Shown piece by piece: positions 1-6,624 of a stretch of DNA of 7,270 nt. The DNA comes from Candidatus Omnitrophota bacterium (GTDB lineage Bacteria; Omnitrophota; Gorgyraeia; B26-G9): the NCBI GenBank assembly GCA_023136735.1, contig JAGLQQ010000231.1:1-7270 (forward strand), written 5' to 3'. The notes beneath the pieces were generated by a model that worked only from the letters and a program-made list of their open reading frames with translations, was not told where the DNA came from and did no database searches. Positions within the stretch are counted from its first letter, which is position 1; every line of letters begins with the position of its first letter. Both the position numbers and the translations under genes were made by a program.

Positions 1-1
1 G

Positions 2-1525
2 TTATTTCCGAACAGAAACTATTTACAGGTAAAGCTGATTTCTGTTTCGGATGGGATTGTTGCGGATGATGATAATGCCAAGATAGGTATTCATATCAGG
101 GGCTTTATTAATGAGCTTTATCTTGATGATCTTAAGAAAAAGACTATGCGAGGCTTGGAGGGGCAAAAAATACGCGGTTTTAGCACTGGCGAGAATGTAT
201 ATGGCTATTATACACAACCTGTTGGAGAACTTAAGCTTAACAAAAAAGGCCAGCCTAAACATGATGGTATGGTGCATAAAATCCAGCCTGAAGAGGCGGA
301 AGTGGTTAAAATGATATTTAAGGGATTTATCGACAAAAAAAGCATTGGAAAAATCGTCAAAGAACTGAATTCCGAGAAAATCCCGACAAAGCGGGGGCTA
401 AATGGGGGCTGGAATACTTCTACCGTGAGCCGAATATTGAAAAATGAGAAGTACACAGGATTGTGGATCTGGAGAAAATGGAAAAATGTGCGGGATCCCA
501 TGACTGGAAAGATAAAAAAAGTTGCTCGCGTAGAAAAGGAACAGCTTACTAGTTTTAAAGAAGAGTTGGCTATTATTGATAAAGAAATCTGGGAAAAAGC
601 GCAAAAACGATGGCAGGAAATTAAAGGAACCTGGCCTGCTTGTAAAAAATCAAAAACTTCCGCGACAAAACAAAAAAGCTATGTTCATGCTAATCCAACA
701 CATTTATTATCAGGTCTTTTGAAATGTGATCAGTGCGGTGGCGCTATTGTTCTTATAAGTGGAAAGGGAAGCGGGTATTATGGCTGTTATAATGCCAGGA
801 GAAAGACTTGCGATAACAGGCTGCTAATCTCCCGCAAGAAAATAGAGACGGCAATTCTCTTGGAATTAAAAAACAACATTTTGACCATAGAAAACCTACA
901 ATATGTTTACAAGAACCTGGAGAAAGTTTTAAACAAGCGCCTTAATGATACTCCGGAGCTTACTAAGAAAAAGAAGGCGCAATATGAAAAACTCTTACTT
1001 GAAATACAAAACTATCTTAATTATATCAAGATGGGTAATGTTTCTAAAGCAGTTTCAACGGCATTAAACGAGGCAGAAATAAAAGGCGACGGATTGAAAC
1101 AAGAACTTGAATCCCTGAAATTTCAGCAAAAGAATACGTTTCAAGCTCCGCCCAAGGAATGGATTGATCATCGCCTAGACAAGCTGCATACGACATTAAG
1201 CAAAAACACTGCTTGTTCTGCGTTAGCCTTAAAAGAACTTTTGGGGACAATCAGACTTGAGCCGATTGCGGATAAAGAAGCAGATATTTATTCGCTTATG
1301 ACCGACGGAGAATATGCTTTTAAGCCTTATTATGTGGCGCATACAAAAATTCAAACCCTCGCGCTATTAGATGATAAGCACAAGGGTTCGAATTGGTATC
1401 AATGGCGGACCCATATCATTATACCGCTTATAGCAATCAGAACAGGCATAAAAATTAGGGCAATAGCAACCATACGTTTTTGTTTACTAGTTAGATCAAG
1501 CCGTTCGACTTTAATTTCTTTCTGA
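2..1525 (+). CDS. Large serine recombinase (resolvase/invertase superfamily), 5'-truncated by window edge
   Basis: The reading frame is open from the first bases, so the gene starts to the left of the window; 507 residues are visible. The first residues contain the end of the catalytic resolvase domain and the long helix after it (ISVSDGI, GIHIRGFINELYLDDLKKKT, RGLEGQ). The nucleophilic serine must lie upstream. Next comes the recombinase DNA-binding domain (about residues 50-165: GYYT, a helix with AEVVKMIF, then WNTSTVSRILKNEKYTG). A zinc ribbon follows with Cys242, Cys245, Cys262 and Cys270, then a Lys/Glu-rich coiled coil (about 280-390). Such enzymes catalyse site-specific integration, excision or inversion through a phosphoserine intermediate. 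An ATG at 146 is internal and not the true start. The last 42 or so residues are read from the antisense strand of the neighbouring GldG-like gene, are hydrophobic, and are unlikely to be native recombinase sequence. The family call is firm; the element type is unknown. Confidence 0.95.
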   Translation, partial: LFPNRNYLQVKLISVSDGIVADDDNAKIGIHIRGFINELYLDDLKKKTMRGLEGQKIRGFSTGENVYGYYTQPVGELKLNKKGQPKHDGMVHKIQPEEAEVVKMIFKGFIDKKSIGKIVKELNSEKIPTKRGLNGGWNTSTVSRILKNEKYTGLWIWRKWKNVRDPMTGKIKKVARVEKEQLTSFKEELAIIDKEIWEKAQKRWQEIKGTWPACKKSKTSATKQKSYVHANPTHLLSGLLKCDQCGGAIVLISGKGSGYYGCYNARRKTCDNRLLISRKKIETAILLELKNNILTIENLQYVYKNLEKVLNKRLNDTPELTKKKKAQYEKLLLEIQNYLNYIKMGNVSKAVSTALNEAEIKGDGLKQELESLKFQQKNTFQAPPKEWIDHRLDKLHTTLSKNTACSALALKELLGTIRLEPIADKEADIYSLMTDGEYAFKPYYVAHTKIQTLALLDDKHKGSNWYQWRTHIIIPLIAIRTGIKIRAIATIRFCLLVRSSRSTLISF

Positions 1526-2982
1526 GAAACAAAAGCCTGGTAATCCAATTCCGAAAGCCAGGTGATAACATTAAATCCCATTGCCGCATTGCTGTATTGT
1601 CCGATAAAGGCATTCGATAAAAAATCTGTATCTGTAAAAATAATTATCCTTGTATCCGAAGATTTGTTTTCTGCTTTAGGATCCACAACAATAAATGCAA
1701 CAGCAACCGGCCCGGAAGTATCTACTCCCTCATTAAACTTTACATCCAGAGTTCTATCTGTCTCTGCCCAGCTGTTTCCGCCCTTGGCCGTTAAAACAAG
1801 CGGCCCTAATTTAAGCGATTCACGCCGATCATCTAAAGCTGAAATTGAACGAGGCCTCACATAAAAAGTATAATCCAGGCCTTTAGAAATCGTCGGAAAC
1901 GGCAAATAATTACGCGTCGCAGGACACCCGACATCTGTGCTTATATGATTACTCAGATCCACCACAATATCATCATTTATCTTTACTCCCCAATAATTAA
2001 GGATGCTGTTTAAAGGCGGATTTTTGCGTTTTTCTTCTTCTGTGAGAAGCATATCCGGCGTGGTCAAAGGCCTGTTTTCAATTAAAAACAAAGCGTCTCC
2101 GCCTTTCTCCAAATAGGCCTTTACGATCTCTTCTTCTTTTTCAGTCAGGGGATTTTGCGGGCCGGAAACAATAAGCACATCACAATCATCCGGGATCTCG
2201 CCTTTTATCCCCAGCATTAGTTTTTTTGTTTCTACATTATTAGCTTCTAATAATTTTGCCAGCTCGTTTAATCCTCTATCTCCCGTATCAGTTATATCAT
2301 ATTCCCCATGACCAGCTATAAAATAAACCTTCCGCTTCTCCCTGGTCACACGAATGATCGCGTTTGTTAATTGCTCCTCGCTTAAAGAATTCTCGGTGAA
2401 ATCAATATCCTGCCGTTCCTTGCCTGAGGAGACGATCGCTTTTTTCTCTTTTCCGCTTATAACATTACCAAATTGCGCCGCATAACCAATCTGCACGATT
2501 GGATCGATAATTTCGCCTTTGATCATCCCCCGCGATTGTCTTTCATAGCCTTTTAAAAGATCTTCCAGATATTTTGGCGGCATCCCCACATAAAAAACTA
2601 CAATTTTAACTTCCGACTTGATCTCTTTAATTAAAGAATTTGTTCCTTCGGTTAAAGTATGCTGTTTGAATTTGGTTACATCTATACGCAAATTATAGCG
2701 AAAACCTAAATAGTTGATTCCAACAACAAAAATCAGGGAGGAAGAGATAATAATCATTTTTAAAGCATATTTCCGCCAGTGAAAAGATTTTGCCGACAGA
2801 TGCATATACTTTTTTAATTTAAAAAAACAAACCACAAGACAAACTAAACCGAATAAAGAGACAATAATAGTCAGATTGCTAAAACAATCCTCTATATAGG
2901 AAAGTCCAAGGCCATATATAAGACAAACCGCCCCTGCTCCAAATAATGCCCAAAGATTTTTATGTTCTCTATTTATCGCCAT
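1399..2982 (-). CDS. GldG-like auxiliary subunit of an ABC-2 type exporter
   Basis: This is a 527-residue membrane-anchored protein. Hydrophobic segments lie at about residues 10-28, 36-54 and 74-92, followed by the family hallmark RIDVTKFKQHTLTEGT (99-114). A large extracytoplasmic region comes next, with EEQLTNAI (202-209), GHGE (224-227) and CDVLIVSGPQNPLTEKE, which are typical of the GldG/uncharacterised ABC-transport family. A C-terminal helix (about 503-524) ends the protein at IWVRH. In Bacteroidetes, GldG acts with GldA and GldF in gliding motility; in other phyla the substrate is unknown, so no transport role should be assumed. The ATG overlaps the end of the permease gene by 10 bp and has no clear Shine-Dalgarno sequence, which suggests translational coupling. 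The stop codon lies inside the 3' end of the convergent recombinase gene. The C-terminus is very near the expected family end, so at most a few residues were lost or replaced by an insertion there. Confidence 0.9.
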   Translation of the reverse strand: MAINREHKNLWALFGAGAVCLIYGLGLSYIEDCFSNLTIIVSLFGLVCLVVCFFKLKKYMHLSAKSFHWRKYALKMIIISSSLIFVVGINYLGFRYNLRIDVTKFKQHTLTEGTNSLIKEIKSEVKIVVFYVGMPPKYLEDLLKGYERQSRGMIKGEIIDPIVQIGYAAQFGNVISGKEKKAIVSSGKERQDIDFTENSLSEEQLTNAIIRVTREKRKVYFIAGHGEYDITDTGDRGLNELAKLLEANNVETKKLMLGIKGEIPDDCDVLIVSGPQNPLTEKEEEIVKAYLEKGGDALFLIENRPLTTPDMLLTEEEKRKNPPLNSILNYWGVKINDDIVVDLSNHISTDVGCPATRNYLPFPTISKGLDYTFYVRPRSISALDDRRESLKLGPLVLTAKGGNSWAETDRTLDVKFNEGVDTSGPVAVAFIVVDPKAENKSSDTRIIIFTDTDFLSNAFIGQYSNAAMGFNVITWLSELDYQAFVSQKEIKVERLDLTSKQKRMVAIALIFMPVLIAISGIMIWVRH

Positions 2983-3683
2983 AATCTATTTTCAATACTA
3001 AGTCTGGTAAGCATAATACAAATAAGGATCCCGGTTAAGTAATAAATCAGATCCGCGGTAGTAATAATTCCTGCTATAAAATTCTCCGAATGACTCCAAG
3101 TGCCTACATATCGAATTAAAACTTGCGCGGTATCGCTAAAATATTTTATAAAACTTATTGAGAAATACAGCAAAAACAACATCACATACGAACTTATCGC
3201 CGCAATGATCTGATTTTTTGTTCCTGATGAAGCCAACATGCCGATAGCAATAAACAATGCTCCTTCCAGCCAGACGCCTAAATATCCTGATAATATAGTA
3301 AATTGGTCAGGCTGTCCAAAAAATTCAATAATAAAATAATAACTTAAGGTCATCCCGATAATAAGAGTGAAAAACATTAAGCTGCCGAAATATTTACCCA
3401 GAACGATCGCTGTGTTTGTTGTGGGAGTGGTCATCAAAAATTCCATTGTCCCGCTGGATTTTTCTTCGGCAAATATCTTCATCGTTAAAAGCGGAACAAT
3501 AAAGATGAATAAAAATTCCATGACTTTAAACATATCACGCAAGCTAGCTTCTCTGTTTTCATCAATAATTAAACAAAAGAATATATTAAAAACAGAAATA
3601 GTGATTATCAGCACAATATAGGCAATCGGCGACTTAAAATATGTTTTTAGTTCTTTTTTAGCGATCGCAAATATCTTGCTCAT
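2973..3683 (-). CDS. ABC-2 type permease, GldF-like
   Basis: A 236-residue integral membrane protein with about six hydrophobic segments, near residues 19-40, 54-68, 98-121, 135-152, 158-179 and 208-226. The start MSKIFAIAKKELKTYFKSP is the usual amphipathic N-terminus of this permease family. The motif TMKIFAEEKSSGTMEFLMT (67-85), between helices 2 and 3, is its best-known signature. It should form the membrane channel driven by the ATPase encoded just upstream. A Shine-Dalgarno sequence GGGAGG (3699-3694) lies 10 nt before the ATG, inside the last codons of the ATPase gene. The stop of the ATPase gene is 2 bp from this start, and the 3' end overlaps the GldG-like gene by 10 bp, so the three genes are almost certainly co-transcribed. 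Substrate is unknown. Confidence 0.92.
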   Translation of the reverse strand: MSKIFAIAKKELKTYFKSPIAYIVLIITISVFNIFFCLIIDENREASLRDMFKVMEFLFIFIVPLLTMKIFAEEKSSGTMEFLMTTPTTNTAIVLGKYFGSLMFFTLIIGMTLSYYFIIEFFGQPDQFTILSGYLGVWLEGALFIAIGMLASSGTKNQIIAAISSYVMLFLLYFSISFIKYFSDTAQVLIRYVGTWSHSENFIAGIITTADLIYYLTGILICIMLTRLSIENRLWR

Positions 3684-3685
3684 TA

Positions 3686-4408
3686 CTATTGATCCTCCCG
3701 CGCGGAATGCAAGTCCAAGAATATCTCCTCGAGATTTGCCCCCTTCTCGGTTAGAAGATCCTTTAAACTTCCGTCAATAATGATTTCTCCGGATTTAATG
3801 ATTAAGACCCGCTGCGCGATCTGCTGAATCTCAGAAAGTATATGTGTGCTTAAGATCACAGTTCTTTTATACTCCAAGCTTTTAATAAGCTTGCGCACCT
3901 GAAGAATCTGCACCGGGTCAAGCCCTATCGTCGGCTCGTCAAGAATCAACACTTCAGGGTCATTAATTATGGCCTGGGCAATGCCTACTCTTTGCTTGTA
4001 GCCTTTAGAAAGAACCGCGATAGTTTTACCCCGAACATCATTAAGATTACATTCCTCTATTACTTTATCTACCTGAAAACACTGCCACTTAGTAGGAACA
4101 TCTTTCAACTGTGCGGCAAATAAAAGGTAATCCTTTACCGTCATATTTGGGTAGAGCGGCGGATTTTCCGGCAAATATCCTATTTTTCTGCGTAAACCTA
4201 TAGAATCTTTAGCCGCATTTTTCCCACCAATAATAACCTCTCCTGAGGTCGCCGGCAGATAAGATGTTAAAATACGCATAAGCGTAGTTTTGCCTGCCCC
4301 ATTCTGCCCCAAAAATCCAACAATCTCTCCTTTACCAATAGTAAAGGAAACATTTTTTAAAGCCTGGAATCCGCCAAAATATTTTGTAATGTTTTGTGTG
4401 ATAATCAT
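3686..4408 (-). CDS. ABC transporter ATP-binding protein, GldA-like
   Basis: A 240-residue nucleotide-binding subunit of normal length. Visible motifs are Walker A GQNGAGKT (34-41), signature LSKGYKQR (133-140), Walker B VLILDEP (153-159), D-loop GLDP (162-165) and switch histidine His189. The Q-loop position reads GYLPEN (77-82), with Glu81 in place of the usual Gln. I recall this as common in GldA/ABC-2 exporters, so it is not a defect. The protein hydrolyses ATP on the cytoplasmic side to power the permease encoded next. It is the first gene of the operon. The ATG at 4408 is preceded by a very AT-rich leader with no recognisable Shine-Dalgarno sequence. The one upstream ATG inspected, in the sequence AAAATGCTT, runs into a stop, so this start is the best available. 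Confidence 0.95.
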   Translation of the reverse strand: MIITQNITKYFGGFQALKNVSFTIGKGEIVGFLGQNGAGKTTLMRILTSYLPATSGEVIIGGKNAAKDSIGLRRKIGYLPENPPLYPNMTVKDYLLFAAQLKDVPTKWQCFQVDKVIEECNLNDVRGKTIAVLSKGYKQRVGIAQAIINDPEVLILDEPTIGLDPVQILQVRKLIKSLEYKRTVILSTHILSEIQQIAQRVLIIKSGEIIIDGSLKDLLTEKGANLEEIFLDLHSAREDQ

Positions 4409-4620
4409 ATTTTAAATAAAATAGGTTTTAAGCATTTTTAACATTCTAATGAAACTACTGTAGAATTTATTTTAGACGCTCCTCTTAATTTTTGTTTTAT
4501 TATACATCATTCCAATAATTATAAATAGCTAAGAATTTAATAAGAAAGCAGGAACAGCTGCCCCTAATATTGTCCCTCTATACTGATAAAATCCCATTCC
4601 CTCAGCAAAGAAGTTCTAGA
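4409..4620. other. AT-rich intergenic region upstream of the ABC operon
   Basis: No gene is visible. The left part is the ABC operon leader. The right part carries GCAGGAACAGCTGCCCCTA followed by TTGTCCCTCTA (about 4549-4580). This phrase resembles, from memory, the flanks of REP-associated tyrosine transposases seen in many environmental genomes. No transposase is present, so it could be a small remnant or chance. Confidence 0.3.
4499..4504 (-). promoter_or_regulatory. Candidate -10 element of the ABC operon
   Basis: The minus strand reads TATAAT here, a perfect consensus -10, giving a predicted transcript start near 4492 and a leader of about 84 nt before the ATPase ATG. The -35 region is a weak AT-rich match, so the call rests mainly on the -10 and its position. 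Between it and the gene lies a small palindrome, CTAC-A-GTAG, that could bind a regulator; this is inference only. Confidence 0.4.
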
Positions 4621-4854
4621 GCGCCTATCGGGGAAAACAATCTTTTCCCCTCCCTATAGGAGATAAACATCCTGGGCTCTTGGGATTAATTCGATAACGA
4701 ATTTATGTTCACAGCATTCCATAAATCCTATCTCATTATTAATACCCTTTTTTGAGGTTCTTCGTACTCGTGGGGTAAAATAAAAAACCACTACAAAAGT
4801 AGTGGTTTTATTATTTTGGCTCCCCATATTAGACGAGTTTCGCAACTTTTTGGA
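4621..4854. repeat. Structured intergenic repeat, copy 1
   Basis: This 234-bp stretch recurs in the same orientation at 6899-7137 with about 90% identity by eye; differences cluster near 4658-4680 and 4712-4716. Read on the plus strand it has three palindromic modules. The first is a hairpin at 4624-4660, with GGGGAAAA and TTTTCCCC around CAATC. The second is the palindrome AATTCG-ATAA-CGAATT at 4688-4703. The third is a 71-nt extended hairpin at 4767-4837, which includes a terminator. No terminal inverted repeats are evident. The hexamers just outside, TCTAGA on the left and TTTAGA on the right, could be an imperfect target duplication, but this is weak. It may be a miniature mobile repeat, an ERIC-like element or a repeated RNA gene. 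Confidence 0.85.
4784..4809 (-). terminator. Intrinsic terminator of the rubrerythrin operon (bidirectional)
   Basis: A perfect 11-bp stem, AAAACCACTAC and GTAGTGGTTTT, encloses an AAAA loop. On the minus strand the stem runs directly into TTTTTTATTTT, a strong U-tract. It is positioned about 100 nt beyond the stop of the classical rubrerythrin gene. The plus-strand side is also T-rich. Outer complementary pieces (CTCGTGGGG with CCCC and ACGAG, 4767-4837) could extend the stem. Confidence 0.85.
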
Positions 4855-4910
4855 TTTAGAGAACGCTGAGAAGTTAACAAAAGAGCTGATACCTATTTCT
4901 TAATGCTCAT

Positions 4911-5486
4911 TTAATAATTTTCACAAAGAAGTTCGTAATATGCCTGTGGGTGCAGACAAGCAGGACATTTATCCGACGCCACATCTCCCTCATGGACATA
5001 ACCGCAATTACGGCACTTCCATTTAACAACGGTATCTTTCTTAAATACCTTTCCTTCCTTTACATTCTTTAATAGTTTTCTATATCTCTTCTCATGCTCT
5101 TCTTCAACCTCGGCTATTTCCTTAAATTGGACAGCTATTTCTTCAAAACCCTCTTCTCTTGCTGTTTCTTCTGCCTCTTTGTAGAGTTTTGTCCACTCAA
5201 GATTCTCACCGGTTGCTGAGGCTTCGAGATTGGCGGGGGTATCTCCTATAATCCCAGCTGGATAGCTTGCAGTTACTTCCACCTCACCGCCTTTTAAGAA
5301 CTTAAAAAACCTCTTGGCGTGCTCTTTTTCATTGTCAGCAGTCTCTAAAAATATTGCGGCTATTTGCTCAAAACCTGCTTTTTTTGCAACCGAAGCAAAA
5401 TAAGTGTAACGATTTCTTGCCTGTGATTCTCCGGCAAAAGAAGCCAAAAGATTTTTCTCTGTTTTTGTTCCTTTTATACTTACCAT
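4911..5486 (-). CDS. rbr: Rubrerythrin (classical, C-terminal rubredoxin domain)
   Basis: This encodes a 191-residue protein, the usual length of classical rubrerythrin. It is a non-heme di-iron peroxidase that reduces hydrogen peroxide to water in the cytoplasm of anaerobes. The four-helix ferritin-like domain carries the expected di-iron ligands: Glu20 in FAGESQARNRYTYF, Glu53-x-x-His56 (EKEH), Glu94 and Glu97, and Glu128-x-x-His131 (EEEH). The C-terminal rubredoxin-like domain has Cys158-x-x-Cys161 and Cys174-x-x-Cys177 (KCRNCGY and KCPACLHPQAYYELL) for the electron-relay iron. The ATG at 5486 is preferred over the in-frame ATG at 5534, which would add 16 non-family residues and overlap the upstream gene. 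GGAG (5499-5496) lies 9 nt before the chosen start. It is the last gene of the operon, 25 bp after the desulfoferrodoxin stop. Confidence 0.97.
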   Translation of the reverse strand: MVSIKGTKTEKNLLASFAGESQARNRYTYFASVAKKAGFEQIAAIFLETADNEKEHAKRFFKFLKGGEVEVTASYPAGIIGDTPANLEASATGENLEWTKLYKEAEETAREEGFEEIAVQFKEIAEVEEEHEKRYRKLLKNVKEGKVFKKDTVVKWKCRNCGYVHEGDVASDKCPACLHPQAYYELLCENY

Positions 5487-5493
5487 CTTACAA

Positions 5494-5499
5494 CACTCC
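5494..5499 (-). promoter_or_regulatory. Ribosome binding site deciding the rubrerythrin start
   Basis: The minus strand reads GGAGTG after a run of A residues, 9 nt upstream of the ATG at 5486. This supports the 191-residue form over the longer frame that begins at 5534. Confidence 0.8.
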
Positions 5500-5511
5500 T
5501 TTTTTTTCAAT

Positions 5512-5892
5512 CTACTTATTTTTCCAAAGTCCATGTATTGTGCAAAACTCTCTGACCTCTAATACGTCTTCTTTCGATGCGCAGCACTTTGCCTCAGGGG
5601 TTTGTCCCGGTTTTAGTTCTACCCGCATAATTTTGTCTTTAAGTAAGCACTCGATAAATTTAATATAATGCTTTTCTTCCATAGGATGCTCAATGCTTCC
5701 AACCTTTACATTAATCCCATTGTCAGTCTCTTCGATTATTGGAACATGTTTTTCCTGCCCCTCATCTTCTGTTTTAGCTTCCAATTTTATCATCGGCTGT
5801 TCGCAACATACAAGCGCGGGAGCTCCTTGGTGTGCTATCTCGACTACGTTACCACATATTTCACACCGATAAAGTTCTCTTAATTGAGTCAT
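5512..5892 (-). CDS. dfx: Desulfoferrodoxin (two-iron superoxide reductase)
   Basis: A 126-residue protein that reduces superoxide to hydrogen peroxide without making oxygen, in the cytoplasm. The N-terminal desulforedoxin domain holds centre I iron through Cys10, Cys13, Cys29 and Cys30 (YRCEICGN and VCCEQPM). The catalytic domain holds centre II through His49 (EKHVP), His69 and His75 (HPMEEKHYI), Cys117 and His120 (EFCTIHGLWK); Lys48 in EKHVP is the conserved active-site lysine. All ligands are intact. The ATG at 5892 is chosen over the ATG at 5910, because GGAGG (5903-5899) sits 6 nt before it and the family begins here. It lies between two rubrerythrins, 31 bp and 25 bp away. This gives a complete superoxide-to-water route, since its product is the substrate of its neighbours. 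Confidence 0.97.
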   Translation of the reverse strand: MTQLRELYRCEICGNVVEIAHQGAPALVCCEQPMIKLEAKTEDEGQEKHVPIIEETDNGINVKVGSIEHPMEEKHYIKFIECLLKDKIMRVELKPGQTPEAKCCASKEDVLEVREFCTIHGLWKNK

Positions 5893-5923
5893 CTCACACC
5901 TCCTTATCACTTGTTAAAGTATC

Positions 5924-6433
5924 CTAATCAGTCAGTATTATATGGTCAGATTCTATTTGCATCAACGCATTAAAGAAATCTTTCATTTCTTTTTCAGGGG
6001 CCTGCTTCATTGCCTCCCCATAGAATTTGACGGCGCTTCTTTCCCGTCTATTAGCTTCTTTGATATTCTCATGGTCAGAATCAACCGCCTTGTCCGAACC
6101 AACATTTGAATCTGGCTTCTGAACCTTCAAATGCTTACAGATAGCAGAAGCATGTTCTCTTTCAACTTTTGATAATCCCTTAAACATACTCGAAACACGA
6201 ACATCTTTACTTATTCCTGATACAGCTTTATAAAAATTTGTGTTGTTTATTTCAAGGTCCAATGCCTTCTTTAGGTTTTCTTTGCTTACATCAGACAGAG
6301 AATCACTATGCAAAAGCTTCCACTCTTTAGCCAAAACAAAATAACTCTCATGTGCACCACAGAATGGACAACTTTTTGGTCTTTCTTCTCCTATATAAAC
6401 CTCTCCGCATACATTACAACGAAATATTTTCAT
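5924..6433 (-). CDS. Reverse-type rubrerythrin (N-terminal rubredoxin domain)
   Basis: A 169-residue protein with domain order opposite to classical rubrerythrin. A rubredoxin-like iron site comes first (Cys6-x-x-Cys9 and Cys22-x-x-Cys25, in FRCNVCGEVY and SCPFCGA). A four-helix di-iron domain follows, with Glu61, Glu91-x-x-His94 (EREH), Glu131 and Glu161-x-x-His164 (ESDH) as probable ligands. Reverse rubrerythrins of clostridia are oxygen- and peroxide-induced terminal peroxidases or oxidases fed by NADH via rubredoxin reductase; that function is inferred from the family. It is the first gene of the operon. GGAGG (6445-6441) lies 7 nt before the ATG. A hydrophilic linker rich in Asp and Ser (about 105-122) separates helices 2 and 3. 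The gene looks complete. Confidence 0.93.
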   Translation of the reverse strand: MKIFRCNVCGEVYIGEERPKSCPFCGAHESYFVLAKEWKLLHSDSLSDVSKENLKKALDLEINNTNFYKAVSGISKDVRVSSMFKGLSKVEREHASAICKHLKVQKPDSNVGSDKAVDSDHENIKEANRRERSAVKFYGEAMKQAPEKEMKDFFNALMQIESDHIILTD

Positions 6434-6470
6434 GATTATACCTCCTTTTTTTCTTTCCAGTTGCCATATC

Positions 6471-6501
6471 CTTAGAACTTCTCTTTTCAGAGGAGCTTAA
6501 G
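6471..6501 (-). promoter_or_regulatory. Hairpin in the 5' leader of the rubrerythrin operon
   Basis: On the minus strand, CTTAAGCTCCTC and GAGAAGTTCTAAG can pair around a TGAAAA loop. This gives about 11 pairs including one G-U, with one mismatch and one bulge. It lies between the candidate transcript start (about 6523) and the ribosome binding site (6445-6441). There is no U-tract after it, so it is not a simple terminator. It could stabilise the mRNA or serve as an operator; the role is unknown. Confidence 0.45.
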
Positions 6502-6530
6502 GCTTATCGCTTATCAAAAAAAGTAGTCAA

Positions 6531-6559
6531 ACTATACAAAGAACTTGTTGTAGTCTGAA
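6531..6559 (-). promoter_or_regulatory. Candidate sigma70-type promoter of the rubrerythrin operon
   Basis: The minus strand reads TTCAGA (6559-6554), a 17-nt spacer, then TATAGT (6536-6531). The -10 matches consensus at 5 of 6 positions, the -35 at 4 of 6, and the spacing is ideal. Transcription would start near 6523, giving a leader of about 90 nt. It lies just downstream of a minus-strand terminator (6625-6657), so the operon is insulated from its right-hand neighbour. No convincing PerR-type operator is visible. Confidence 0.6.
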
Positions 6560-6624
6560 TTATTTTTTGTGAGTTTTTCATAGAATTAACCTTTATGATT
6601 TCTTTTTATTTTACTCCAAACAAA

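Noticed and set aside
1384..1393. GGTTCGAATT resembling a tRNA T-loop, a common integration target
   Set aside because: The flanking bases do not form a T-stem or acceptor stem, and the sequence codes KGSNW in the recombinase frame.
1562..1864. Plus-strand 100-codon frame
   Set aside because: It is the antisense shadow of the well-supported GldG-like gene and has no ribosome binding site or recognisable domain.
4654..4845. A 63-codon minus-strand frame inside repeat copy 1
   Set aside because: Copy 2 has an extra T in the T-run that breaks the frame, the frame runs through a terminator hairpin, and there is no ribosome binding site. It is read as non-coding.
5487..5534. Longer start for rubrerythrin at 5534
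   Set aside because: It adds 16 residues absent from the family, overlaps the desulfoferrodoxin stop, and ignores the GGAG site placed for the ATG at 5486.
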